A stretch of 45,366 nucleotides of DNA from Salibacteraceae bacterium. Its GTDB lineage: Bacteria; Bacteroidota; Bacteroidia; Flavobacteriales_G; Salibacteraceae. This document shows positions 35,603 through 43,313 of the stretch, in pieces. A program made the position numbers and the translations under genes. The notes under the pieces were generated by a model. The model was not told the DNA's origin. It searched no databases and saw nothing but the letters and a program-made list of their open reading frames with translations. Numbering within the stretch: the stretch's first letter is position 1; each line of letters starts with the position of its first letter. Location: contig JANRBI010000176.1 in assembly GCA_030727625.1 (NCBI GenBank), positions 26,529 through 71,894 of the forward strand. Reading direction: 5' to 3'.

Positions 35603-36504
35603 TATTTCGGAACAATTACTTTCAACGATTTTGGATCGACTTCGAAGGTAAAAGTATTTGCCGTTTCAATCGTTTCACCATCTATTTGAAAAGGAGCCAA
35701 ACCAATATTTCTAATATTAAAACGCTTATCCCTCAACACTTTTACATGCTTTGATTTGTCGATGCTTTTGAGAAATAATCTAGACGCTAATTCAGGAAAT
35801 GCTAATTGAGGAAACTTGCCGATAACAACACATTCTAAAAGACCATCATCATCTTTTCCTTTTGGATTTATATAAGCATTGTTTCCAAACTGAGAAGTAT
35901 TTGCAATTACAACAGTATAAGCTTCAGAAATAGGAAGTTGTGAATCCATAATATCAAATGGAGTGGGAGTATAGTTACTAAAGGCATCTATAGTAAGCTT
36001 CATATAGTTGTTGAAGCCACGTTCGGTTGAGTTTGCAAAAACGCTAGCAACGTGCGCATCTATACCAATACCACAAAAACCAATAGCTCTATGTTCATTA
36101 GCTTTAATTGTGTCGATGTATTTAAAACTACCACTAAGCATTTGCTTTGTGGCAGCTTTTACATCGTTTGAAATACCGAGATGCCGACTTACTCCATTTC
36201 CGCTACCTGTTGGGATAATGCCCAAAGCCACATTCGAATGAATAAGTTCTAATCCAATTTCATGAACACTACCATCACCGCCAACGGCTATTACAGCGCT
36301 AAATCCATTTGAAGCCGCATTTTTGGCTATTGAGACTGAGTGTTCACTGCTTTTAGAAACAATCACTTCAAATGCTTGCTGATGCTTTATTGTTTTGATA
36401 TGTTCTAAAAAAGTTTGGGACAAGCCAGTTCCCGATTTCGGATTTACGACAAACAAAAAAGGACCTTGCAAAAGGTCCTTTTCAGATGATTGATTTATGA
36501 TCAT
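35602..36504 (-). CDS. diacylglycerol/lipid kinase (YegS/DagK_cat family)
   Basis: Soluble lipid kinase of 300 residues from the ATG at 36504 (the frame opens ten codons earlier, inside the upstream gene). The DAGK catalytic domain shows FVVNPKSGTG and the nucleotide-binding GGDGSVHEIG, then GIIPTGSGNGVSRHLGI. A terminator-like hairpin lies across codons 9-15 on the coding strand, encoding KDLLQGPF. A TTG at 36456, right after the hairpin, would give a protein starting MFVVNPKSG, which is where family members usually begin, so the true start may be there (284 residues). Confidence 0.88.
   Translation of the reverse strand: MIINQSSEKDLLQGPFLFVVNPKSGTGLSQTFLEHIKTIKHQQAFEVIVSKSSEHSVSIAKNAASNGFSAVIAVGGDGSVHEIGLELIHSNVALGIIPTGSGNGVSRHLGISNDVKAATKQMLSGSFKYIDTIKANEHRAIGFCGIGIDAHVASVFANSTERGFNNYMKLTIDAFSNYTPTPFDIMDSQLPISEAYTVVIANTSQFGNNAYINPKGKDDDGLLECVVIGKFPQLAFPELASRLFLKSIDKSKHVKVLRDKRFNIRNIGLAPFQIDGETIETANTFTFEVDPKSLKVIVPK
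36452..36480 (-). terminator. hairpin terminator after EGF-like gene, overlapping the lipid-kinase 5' end
   Basis: GGACCTT (36461-36467) and AAGGTCC (36472-36478) form a perfect 7-bp stem with a 4-base loop. Read on the minus strand it is preceded by A4 and followed by T6, the form of an intrinsic terminator, 33 bases after the stop of the EGF-like lipoprotein gene. Confidence 0.65.
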
Positions 36505-36511
36505 TATTGTT

Positions 36512-37144
36512 TTATTGTGCCAATTCAGCTTCAATGAAACAAGTGTATTCTTGTCCGTTGCTCATCCTAATTGTATAGTCAATACTAATTATTGAATTTG
36601 CTGAATCTAATGCATTTATCGTTCCATTTCCGGTGATTGTTCTTCCATTTCCATCAGGCTCTTGAGAAGAAATTCTGAAGTTTTTGGTGTTTGGAGTTGG
36701 CGTGGCTATTATTTTACTGAAAAACCCGTTGGTTGAAAACTGGTTGAAATTGAACACAAATGAGATGCTCATTCTCGCAGGATTTAAAATATCCTGTTCG
36801 ATTCTCATTTGATAACCAGTGAAAGTATCGAGTAAAGCGCATCCTTCTGTAACATTGTAAGTGCCTAAAAATTTATCGCGTGCCGCTAAAGAGCAATCTG
36901 CTAATTCGTAGCCAGGGGTGCAATTACAAATGCCTTCTTCACATTCACCATAAACACACACAACTTCGTTCAATTCACAAAAATCTTTCAATTCACAGTT
37001 GTCTCCAGAATAGCCTTTAAGGCAATCGCATGTTCCGTCATTACATGTTCCTCCGTTTTGACAATCAACGCCAGAACATGCGCAAGATGCCATCATAAGT
37101 ATTAACCCCGCAGAAACAAAAAGTAGATTCAAGTAATTTCTCAT
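36512..37144 (-). CDS. EGF-like lipoprotein A
   Basis: 210-residue lipoprotein: lipobox ending at Cys21 (LMMASC). Two EGF-like modules follow: residues about 24-51 (CQNGGTCNDGTCDCLKGYSG) and about 56-84 (CVYGECEEGICNCTPGYE). A junction ARDKFLGTYNV leads to a beta-rich domain of about 120 residues that is shared with the two paralogues downstream. EGF-like modules in Bacteroidota lipoproteins suggest surface exposure; no ligand is known. The upstream sequence GACAATTATGAGAA is identical over 14 bases to the start region of the thioredoxin-like gene at 2239. Confidence 0.8.
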   Translation of the reverse strand: MRNYLNLLFVSAGLILMMASCACSGVDCQNGGTCNDGTCDCLKGYSGDNCELKDFCELNEVVCVYGECEEGICNCTPGYELADCSLAARDKFLGTYNVTEGCALLDTFTGYQMRIEQDILNPARMSISFVFNFNQFSTNGFFSKIIATPTPNTKNFRISSQEPDGNGRTITGNGTINALDSANSIISIDYTIRMSNGQEYTCFIEAELAQ

Positions 37145-37318
37145 AATTGTCAGTCCTATTTTTTAAGGTGCGTAAATATAGAAAAAAGCCTATCTCAACA
37201 AATTCGCATATCAAATAGACAAGAAAAGTTCATCTATGCACAAAAAAGATTGGTTCACCACTTTTAACATGTTGCTAAATATGGTTTACTTTGCTTATAA
37301 ATTTTAATTTCCATCAAA

Positions 37319-37693
37319 ATGAAAAAAGTAACTAAAATGGCTGCATTGTTCATAGTATCTGCAATGGTACTAGTGGCATGTGGTGGCGAAACTAAAGAGC
37401 ACGCTGATGAGGTTCACGAAGAAATGTCAAATGCTATTGAAGAAACCAAAGAAGAGGTAAAAGAGGTTAAGCAAGAAGTTAAGCAAGAAGTAAAAGAAAC
37501 CACTACCAAAGTTGAAGAAAAAGTAGAAGAGGTTAAGGCGGAAGTAAAAGAAGTGAAGTCAGGAAGCTTGAAAGATAAAATGGGAGCTAACGATGAAGGT
37601 GGTTCTAAATTGAAAGACAAGATGACTACTACTGATGCTGCAACTGGAGAAGCTACTTCCGGTGGTAAGCTAAAAGATAAGATGAAGAAATAA
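37319..37693 (+). CDS. helical low-complexity lipoprotein
   Basis: 124 residues with a lipobox at Cys21 (MVLVAC). Residues about 30-80 are an uninterrupted Lys/Glu/Val heptad-like helix (VKEVKQEVKQEVKE, KVEEVKAEVKEVK), partly encoded by a 12-base tandem repeat at 37466-37489. The C-terminal third holds three spaced LKDKM motifs separated by Gly/Ser/Thr-rich linkers. It looks like an envelope spacer or amphipathic helix protein comparable in style to apolipoprotein-like or Lpp-like proteins, but no family is recognised. The codon use and the leader are normal. A strong terminator follows. Confidence 0.75.
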   Translation: MKKVTKMAALFIVSAMVLVACGGETKEHADEVHEEMSNAIEETKEEVKEVKQEVKQEVKETTTKVEEKVEEVKAEVKEVKSGSLKDKMGANDEGGSKLKDKMTTTDAATGEATSGGKLKDKMKK

Positions 37694-37714
37694 TTTTCAT
37701 CGAAAATTAGGAAT

Positions 37715-37746
37715 AAAAAAGGGGGCCAATCAGCCCCCTTTTTTTA
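37715..37746. terminator. bidirectional intrinsic terminator
   Basis: GGGGGC (37721-37726) pairs with GCCCCC (37733-37738), six-base loop, A6 before and T7 after. It serves the helical lipoprotein (+) and the convergent EGF-like gene (-). Confidence 0.9.
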
Positions 37747-37763
37747 TTCAATTAAGTATCGAA

Positions 37764-38258
37764 TTATTGTTTTGTACCTGTAGCAGTGTAGATACAAGTC
37801 TCAGGATATGAAGCATCATATTCATTGATTGTAAAGCTCAAGTTAGCACCAGTTACGCTACCTGTACCTGTATAAGTGTAACCATCAACAAGTTGGCTAG
37901 CGATAGTGAAAGTACTTCCGTCTTCGTTTACATCTGCAACGATTACTGAACCAATGTTGATCAATATTTTAGTTACTGCAGCTGATGAGTTAGAAATTGA
38001 AACTGCGTAATCGGTAATGTTACCAGAACCAGTTGAGTCACAAGCAACACCAATAGTTGTGTTGTATGTACCAAGGAATTTAGCGCGCATTTCTGTAGCA
38101 CACAATTCACCTTCATAACCAGTAGTACACTCGCAAACACCTTCAACACATGTTCCAGCGTTTTCACAAACAACGTCTTTACACTCGTCAGTACAAGATG
38201 AAAGACCAAAAGTCAATGCTCCAACAAGAGCAACAAAAAGTAGGTTTAACTTTTTCAT
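37764..38258 (-). CDS. EGF-like lipoprotein B
   Basis: 164 residues when started at the ATG at 38258; the open frame runs 14 codons further but only the later start gives a proper lipoprotein leader (MKKLNLLFVALVGALTF, lipobox at Cys22). One EGF-like module covers about residues 26-53 (CENAGTCVEGVCECTTGYEG). The linker MRAKFLGTYNT and the following beta-rich domain with SQLVDGYTYTGTGSV match the paralogues on each side. The shortest of the three. Confidence 0.8.
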   Translation of the reverse strand: MKKLNLLFVALVGALTFGLSSCTDECKDVVCENAGTCVEGVCECTTGYEGELCATEMRAKFLGTYNTTIGVACDSTGSGNITDYAVSISNSSAAVTKILINIGSVIVADVNEDGSTFTIASQLVDGYTYTGTGSVTGANLSFTINEYDASYPETCIYTATGTKQ

Positions 38259-38349
38259 AGATGATAATTTTAATTTGCGCAAAAGTAATTGAAAGTTCAT
38301 TCAAAAAAAGAGGCAAAACTTTTTTCGTTAGTGCACACCTGTTAGTTGA

Positions 38350-38943
38350 TTAGTATAATTTCATTCTACAGATATCCGCACCGTTAGAAAAGGTCACTTT
38401 GTAATCAATAGTGATGGTGTCGCCTGCAGCATTAAAAGAACCAGTACCATCAATCTTTTGGCCGTTTTGGCCATAATCTTGTTCTTCTATCACAAATTGG
38501 CTGCTATTGTTTTGGTCTACAAGACACAAAACGATTGGTGTTGATGCTTCGCCTTGAAAATTGTCGATAACAAAATTCAGCACACCTTCCGTACTGATGT
38601 CAATTTGCATATTGTAGGTTGGGTATTCTGAAGGAGGATTAAAACACTCCTCAAAAACGGTCCAAGAACCTAGGTATTTTTCACGCATTTGTGTTTCGCA
38701 AGTGGTGCCTTCGTATCCTATTTTACAATCGCAAACTCCATTAGTATAAGTACCCGATACACATTTATCCTCACACACTTCGCCAAAGTAGTATTCAGGG
38801 CATTCACAATTTCCTTCATTGCACGTTCCAGCATTTTGGCAAACCACTTCTTCACACGGATCTGGATCACCTTTACATGATTGAAACGTAAGTGCAAAAC
38901 CAGCTAACAAAGCCATCAAGGCCACCACAAAGTATTTTTTCAT
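38350..38943 (-). CDS. EGF-like lipoprotein C
   Basis: 197 residues, lipobox at Cys23 (LTFQSC). Two EGF-like modules: about 30-57 (CQNAGTCNEGNCECPEYYFG) and about 61-82 (CVSGTYTNGVCDCKIGYEG). The shared linker MREKYLGSWTV and the beta-rich domain with GQKIDGTGSFNAAGDTITIDY follow. A gap of 91 bases separates it from gene B, so B and C may be one transcript. Same unknown role as A and B. Confidence 0.8.
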   Translation of the reverse strand: MKKYFVVALMALLAGFALTFQSCKGDPDPCEEVVCQNAGTCNEGNCECPEYYFGEVCEDKCVSGTYTNGVCDCKIGYEGTTCETQMREKYLGSWTVFEECFNPPSEYPTYNMQIDISTEGVLNFVIDNFQGEASTPIVLCLVDQNNSSQFVIEEQDYGQNGQKIDGTGSFNAAGDTITIDYKVTFSNGADICRMKLY

Positions 38944-39038
38944 ATTTATTTAGATTATTAGTACAAGTCTAGCTAAAATATTGGACGAAATTTCTTCAAG
39001 CAATATGCAACTTACAAAACGCGAGCATGCTTAATTAA

Positions 39039-39046
39039 TACATTTG
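39039..39046 (+). promoter_or_regulatory. candidate -7 box (TACATTTG) for the fused E1 gene
   Basis: Exact match to TAnnTTTG, 19 bases before the ATG at 39066, giving a predicted leader of about 15 bases. The -33 region has no TTG at the right spacing. Confidence 0.35.
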
Positions 39047-39065
39047 GCGCGCTCATTAGATAGAT

Positions 39066-41042
39066 ATGAAGTTTAAACGAAAACACCACACCAACGAAGA
39101 GTTGAAAGCCTTTTACAAGGCATTGCTTTTACCAAGGCAAATAGAGGAGAAGATGTTGATTTACTTGCGTCAAGGCAAGATTTCTAAGTGGTTTTCGGGC
39201 TACGGACAAGAGGCTGTAAGTGTGGGTTGTGCGCTAGCAATGGACACAGAAGAATACATGATGACCATGCACCGTAACTTGGGCGTATTCACCACGCGGA
39301 ATATTCCTTTGGAAAGTTTGTTTGCTCAGTTTCAGGGCAAAGAAGAGGGTTTTACAAAAGGTCGTGATCGTAGTTTTCACTTTGGTGCTAAAGACTACAA
39401 CATTGTTGGTATGATTTCGCACCTCGGGCCGCAACTAGGTATTGCAGACGGAATTGCGTTGGCAGAACTTCATGATAAAACGGGTCGCGCAGCACTTGTA
39501 TTTACAGGTGATGGCGGTGCAAGCGAAGGCGATTTTCACGAAGCATTAAACGTGGCAGCCGTTTGGGATCTGCCAGTGATTTTTGTGATTGAAAACAATC
39601 AATGGGGATTAAGCACGCCAAGTAATGAACAGTTTAGATGTAAGCAGTTTATTGATAAAGGCATTGGCTATGGCATGGAAGCCGTGCAAGTAGATGGAAA
39701 CAACCTGCTTGAAGTGCTTCACGCTGTGGCGAAAATGAAGGAAGAGATTAAAAAGAATCCAAAGCCTTACATATTAGAGTGTGTAACTTTTAGAATGCGC
39801 GGTCACGAGGAAGCAAGCGGAACAAAATATTATCCTGAAGGTCTTCAAGAAAAATGGAAACCAAAAGATCCGGTTGACAATTTTGAAGAGTTCATTATCA
39901 AAGAGGGCGTTATGACCGAACTTGAGGTGGAAAACCTGAAAGATCAGTTGAAGAAAGAAATTACCGTTTCGTTTGATACCGCTCTTAAATATGAGCCAGT
40001 AATGGTTTCGAAAGAAAGAGAGCTAGAAGATTTGTATGCGCCTTTTGAGCAGCATGTTGCAAAACCAGCTGATGCTACCAAAGAAATGCGCTTTGTAGAT
40101 GCAATTGCCGAAGCCGTTGATTTGGCAATGGAAAAACATCCGAGCCTGACATTGATGGGGCAAGACATTGCCGATTATGGGGGTGTATTTAAAGTAACCG
40201 ATGGCTTGATGGCCAAGTATGGTAAAGATCGAGTTCGAAATACGCCATTGTGTGAAAGTGCAATTTTGGGTGCTGCATTAGGTTTAAGCATCAAGGGTAA
40301 AAAAGCCATGATGGAAATGCAGTTTGCTGATTTTGCGAGTACTGGTTTTAACCAAATTGTAAACAACCTAGCCAAGATTCATTGGCGTTGGGGCCAAAAT
40401 GCAGATGTGGTAATAAGAATGCCAACAGGCGCTGGAGTAGGCGCAGGTCCTTTTCACTCACAATCAAACGAAGCTTGGTTTTTCAAAACGCCTGGCTTGA
40501 AAATCGTGTATCCATCTTCACCTGAAGATGCAAAAGGTTTATTGCTCGCTGCGTTTGAAGATCCAAATCCAGTGATGTTCTTTGAGCATAAGTATTTGTA
40601 CAGAAGTTTGAATGGTCAAGTGCCTGAAGGTTATTACACTACAGAAATTGGCAAGGCGAAAATTGCGAAAGCAGGAACTGATGTTACCATTATTACTTAC
40701 GGTTTGGGTGTGCATTGGGCTATGGATTTAGCCACTAAACACCCAGGACATAGCATTGAAGTGATTGATCTAAGAACGCTTGTTCCATTAGATTTTGAAA
40801 CGGTTTATGCTTCTGTGAATAAAACAGGAAAAGTGCTTGTGCTGCACGAAGACACCTTAACAGGTGGTATTGGTGCGGAAATTTCAGCTAGAATTACAGA
40901 ACAATGTTTTGAAAATCTTGATGCGCCAGTAAGGCGTTGTGCTAGTCTTGATACGCCAGTGCCGTTTGCTGCAGGACTTGAAAAACAGTTTTTGGCGACA
41001 AACGATCTTGAAACTATCTTCCATGAATTGATGGAATATTAA
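39066..41042 (+). CDS. fused alpha/beta E1 component of a 2-oxoacid (branched-chain type) dehydrogenase
   Basis: 658 residues joining both E1 subunits in one chain. The alpha half (1 to about 320) has the thiamine-diphosphate motif GDGGASEGDFHEALN...ENN (about 148-178); the beta half (about 335-658) begins RFVDAIAEAVDLAMEKHP and holds LCESAILGAALGLSIKG and the RMPTGAGVGAGPFHSQS active-site loop. It decarboxylates a 2-oxoacid and passes the acyl group to an E2 lipoyl protein. Such fusions are common in Bacteroidota and are usually annotated as branched-chain 2-oxoacid dehydrogenase, which would feed iso-fatty-acid synthesis. E2 and E3 are not in the window. Confidence 0.93.
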   Translation: MKFKRKHHTNEELKAFYKALLLPRQIEEKMLIYLRQGKISKWFSGYGQEAVSVGCALAMDTEEYMMTMHRNLGVFTTRNIPLESLFAQFQGKEEGFTKGRDRSFHFGAKDYNIVGMISHLGPQLGIADGIALAELHDKTGRAALVFTGDGGASEGDFHEALNVAAVWDLPVIFVIENNQWGLSTPSNEQFRCKQFIDKGIGYGMEAVQVDGNNLLEVLHAVAKMKEEIKKNPKPYILECVTFRMRGHEEASGTKYYPEGLQEKWKPKDPVDNFEEFIIKEGVMTELEVENLKDQLKKEITVSFDTALKYEPVMVSKERELEDLYAPFEQHVAKPADATKEMRFVDAIAEAVDLAMEKHPSLTLMGQDIADYGGVFKVTDGLMAKYGKDRVRNTPLCESAILGAALGLSIKGKKAMMEMQFADFASTGFNQIVNNLAKIHWRWGQNADVVIRMPTGAGVGAGPFHSQSNEAWFFKTPGLKIVYPSSPEDAKGLLLAAFEDPNPVMFFEHKYLYRSLNGQVPEGYYTTEIGKAKIAKAGTDVTIITYGLGVHWAMDLATKHPGHSIEVIDLRTLVPLDFETVYASVNKTGKVLVLHEDTLTGGIGAEISARITEQCFENLDAPVRRCASLDTPVPFAAGLEKQFLATNDLETIFHELMEY

Positions 41043-41071
41043 TTTTGAACCACTAAATCAATAAATCAGAA

Positions 41072-41650
41072 ATGAAAAAGCTTTTCGTAATTCCAGTTTT
41101 GGCTTTAGCTATTGCTTGTCAAAACCAACCTAAAACAGATGACCACGCACAAGAAACCGAAATGGTGGTTGAAGGACCAGTAATGGCTCACTTTGGTGCA
41201 GAAATCAATGAAGATGGTGCTATTGACGTTGCCATGATTTCAGAGAAAATGGCAGGCGTAGACAGTGCTAACCTGAAAATTTCTGGAACGATAAACGAAG
41301 TTTGTCAAGCAAAAGGCTGCTGGATGACCATTAACAATGGGGAAGAAGCAATGCGCGTTACCTTCAGAGATTATGGATTCTTTGTTCCTAAAGATGCTAG
41401 TGGACTTGAAGTTGTGGCAGAAGGCACAGTATATATGGATACAACCAGCGTAGCTGATTTACAGCACTATGCACAAGATGCTGGAAAAACAGATGAAGAA
41501 ATTGCAATGATTACAGAACCAGAAGTGAGTTTGACTTTTGTTGCTGATGGTGTAATTATCAAAGATTACAAAGCTGCAGAAGCTACTGAAGAACACATGG
41601 ATCATGAGCATCACGATCACGACCATTCAGAAGAAGGTCACGATCACTAA
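41072..41650 (+). CDS. DUF4920 lipoprotein with His-rich tail
   Basis: 192 residues with a lipobox at Cys16 (LAIAC). The DUF4920 core contains EVCQAKGCWMTINNG (about residues 77-91), a conserved two-Cys/Met segment, and VTFRDYGFFVPKDASG. After the core comes an acidic tail ending in a His/Asp/Glu-rich run (HMDHEHHDHDHSEE, about 175-188), which can bind transition metals. The CxxxGCWM block plus the His tail suggests a copper- or zinc-related envelope role; this is inference. It starts 29 bases after the E1 gene and may share its transcript. Confidence 0.85.
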   Translation: MKKLFVIPVLALAIACQNQPKTDDHAQETEMVVEGPVMAHFGAEINEDGAIDVAMISEKMAGVDSANLKISGTINEVCQAKGCWMTINNGEEAMRVTFRDYGFFVPKDASGLEVVAEGTVYMDTTSVADLQHYAQDAGKTDEEIAMITEPEVSLTFVADGVIIKDYKAAEATEEHMDHEHHDHDHSEEGHDH

Positions 41651-41666
41651 GATTGCCAGAAATACA

Positions 41667-41704
41667 TTAAAAAAAAGCCCTCGAATATTATTCGGGGGCT
41701 TTTG
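41667..41704. terminator. bidirectional intrinsic terminator
   Basis: GCCCTCGAAT (41677-41686) pairs with ATTCGGGGGC (41690-41699), one T-G pair, three-base loop, A8 before and T4 after. Serves the DUF4920 gene (+) and ndh (-). Confidence 0.88.
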
Positions 41705-41757
41705 TTTTCTTGCCTATTAAGCGGAAGCCTTGATAAAACGAAGAATGTTTAGTTTGA

Positions 41758-43032
41758 TTAGTTCTTTGGCTTTTGACGGATTACCAATCTTAAGCTTTGG
41801 TCAAAACTCAAGTAATACCAAAGCCAGTCTATGAAAATGAAGAACTTGTTCTTGACTCCCAGAATGGCCATGAGGTGCACAAAGAGCCAAAATACCCAGG
41901 CGAAAAAACCTTTAAAGTGAAATCCGGGTAAGTCGACTACGGCTTTGCTGCGGCCCACTGTGGCCATGCTGCCTAAGTCGCTGTAATGAAATGGCTTTGG
42001 GTTTTTGAAACCTGAAAGCAGGTTCTTGGCCAAGTTATCTGCTTGCTGAATAGCTACTTGAGCCACTTGTGGGTGACCGCGTTCAAACACTTTTTCTTCT
42101 TGTAATAATGCGATATCACCAAGTGCGAAAACCTCTGGATACTCAATAAGTTGGTTGAAAGCATTTACTTTAATACGCGAGTTTGCGATATAATATTCGT
42201 CTGGAATTCCAGCTAAGCGATTGCCTTTTACGCCTGCAGCCCAAATCAATGTTTTTGTTTCGATGGCCGTTCCATCTTTCGTTTTTACGGTTTTGCCATC
42301 GTATGATTCAACCAAGGTGTTCAGCTTTACTTCAACGCCCATTTCGGTGAGGAATTCCTGAGCTTCAGCGCTTGATTTTGGACTCATACCGTTTAGCAAT
42401 TGTCCTGAGGCTTCTATCAGAAAGATGCGCATTTTAGAGAAGTCAAGCTCTGGATAATCGCTTGGTAATACGTAACGCTTCATTTCTGAAAGTGCCCCAG
42501 AAACTTCTGTTCCTGTTGGACCACCACCTACCACCACAATGTGCATATTGGCTTCTTGCTCTTGCTCATCTTCAGTAACCATTGCGGTTTCTAAACATTC
42601 GAGTATGCGATTTCTCAAGGTCAATGACTCTTGAACAGATTTCATTGGGTAAGCATTGGCTTCAATTTCTTTATTGTTGAAGTAATTGGTGTCTGCACCA
42701 ACGGCTATTACCAGTTGATCATAAGTGATAGGACCAATATCGGTTTGAATGGTTTTATCATCCAAGCTTATGTTTTCTACACTTGCCATTCTGAAATGCA
42801 CGTTTGGCGCATGTTGTAGCGCTTTTCGTAACGGAAATGCAATGGCACTTGGTGCTAAACCCGCTGTGGCTACTTGGTAAAAAAGAGGTTGGAATTGATG
42901 AAAGTTGTTGCGGTCTATCACCACAACTTGAAAGGCTTTGTTGGCCAATTTCTTGGCGAGCCTTAACCCAGCAAAACCAGCACCGATAATTACGATTCTA
43001 GGATTTTTGCTTGGTGGTATTTTGGCTGACAT
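41758..43032 (-). CDS. ndh: type II NADH dehydrogenase (NAD(P)/FAD-dependent oxidoreductase)
   Basis: 424 residues from the ATG at 43032; the frame is open 41 codons further into an intergenic element, but only MSAKIPPSKNPRIVIIGAGF starts the known fold. Seen: the FAD-binding GAGFAGLRLAKKLA, the signature QPLFYQVATAGLAPSAIAFP, the NADH-binding VVVGGGPTGTEVSGAL and FALGDIA near the C-terminus. The final 60 residues hold the membrane-anchoring hydrophobic segment WVFWLFVHLMAILGV. It transfers electrons from NADH to quinone without pumping protons. Neighbour nhaC may relate to ion homeostasis, but they are not one transcript. Confidence 0.92.
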   Translation of the reverse strand: MSAKIPPSKNPRIVIIGAGFAGLRLAKKLANKAFQVVVIDRNNFHQFQPLFYQVATAGLAPSAIAFPLRKALQHAPNVHFRMASVENISLDDKTIQTDIGPITYDQLVIAVGADTNYFNNKEIEANAYPMKSVQESLTLRNRILECLETAMVTEDEQEQEANMHIVVVGGGPTGTEVSGALSEMKRYVLPSDYPELDFSKMRIFLIEASGQLLNGMSPKSSAEAQEFLTEMGVEVKLNTLVESYDGKTVKTKDGTAIETKTLIWAAGVKGNRLAGIPDEYYIANSRIKVNAFNQLIEYPEVFALGDIALLQEEKVFERGHPQVAQVAIQQADNLAKNLLSGFKNPKPFHYSDLGSMATVGRSKAVVDLPGFHFKGFFAWVFWLFVHLMAILGVKNKFFIFIDWLWYYLSFDQSLRLVIRQKPKN

Positions 43033-43158
43033 GTTTTTTGTTTTACAGCACAAAGTGAAGCATAACTTTTGGTCAAATCCAAACTTTAAATGGTAATGTA
43101 GCTTAACACGCCCAAACCATAGAACCACACCGGGAAAGAATAGACGAAACGCCATCTG

Positions 43159-43292
43159 CCGCTGATTGCAGCGGATATCCTTTTTGGTTTTTGACCCTTA
43201 GCTGAGCCGCAGTGCACGCAGCGACTGAAAGAAGCTCGGGTGCACAAGTGCGAAACTTGGATAAAAACAAAAAGATAGCAGCGGAAAGCAGC
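43159..43292. repeat. long structured inverted-repeat element in the ndh-nhaC gap
   Basis: This element makes up most of the 281-base gap between ndh and nhaC. CCGCTG (43159-43164) and CAGCGG (43169-43174) form a first hairpin. TATCCTTTTTGGTTTTT (43176-43192) pairs imperfectly with AAAAACAAAAAGATA (43263-43277), and CGCAGTGCAC (43208-43217) pairs with GTGCAC-aag-TGCG (43240-43252) inside. The right end is GCAGCGGAAAGCAGC. I recall similar intergenic elements from flavobacterial genomes, usually next to 3' ends of genes, but cannot verify this here. No coding potential is convincing. Confidence 0.55.
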
Positions 43293-43313
43293 TTGGGCAG
43301 CCAAATGAAGAAT

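Noticed and set aside
36505-36534. Upstream ATG start (36534) for the lipid kinase
   Set aside because: It overlaps the 3' end of the EGF-like gene by 23 bases and lies before the terminator hairpin; the added residues are not family-like.
37145-37318. Possible promoter or small RNA in the gap between EGF-like gene A and the helical lipoprotein
   Set aside because: TACTTTGC resembles a -7 box but lacks correct spacing to any TTG, and no hairpin stands out.
38259-38349. Possible terminator between EGF-like genes C and B
   Set aside because: AAAAAAG...CTTTTTT can pair, but the stem has almost no GC and is unlikely to stop transcription.
43086-43304. 72-codon minus-strand frame in the ndh-nhaC gap
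   Set aside because: It is produced by the inverted-repeat element; the residues are Cys/Arg/Ser-rich without a fold pattern. The same reasoning rejects the 41-codon N-terminal extension of ndh.
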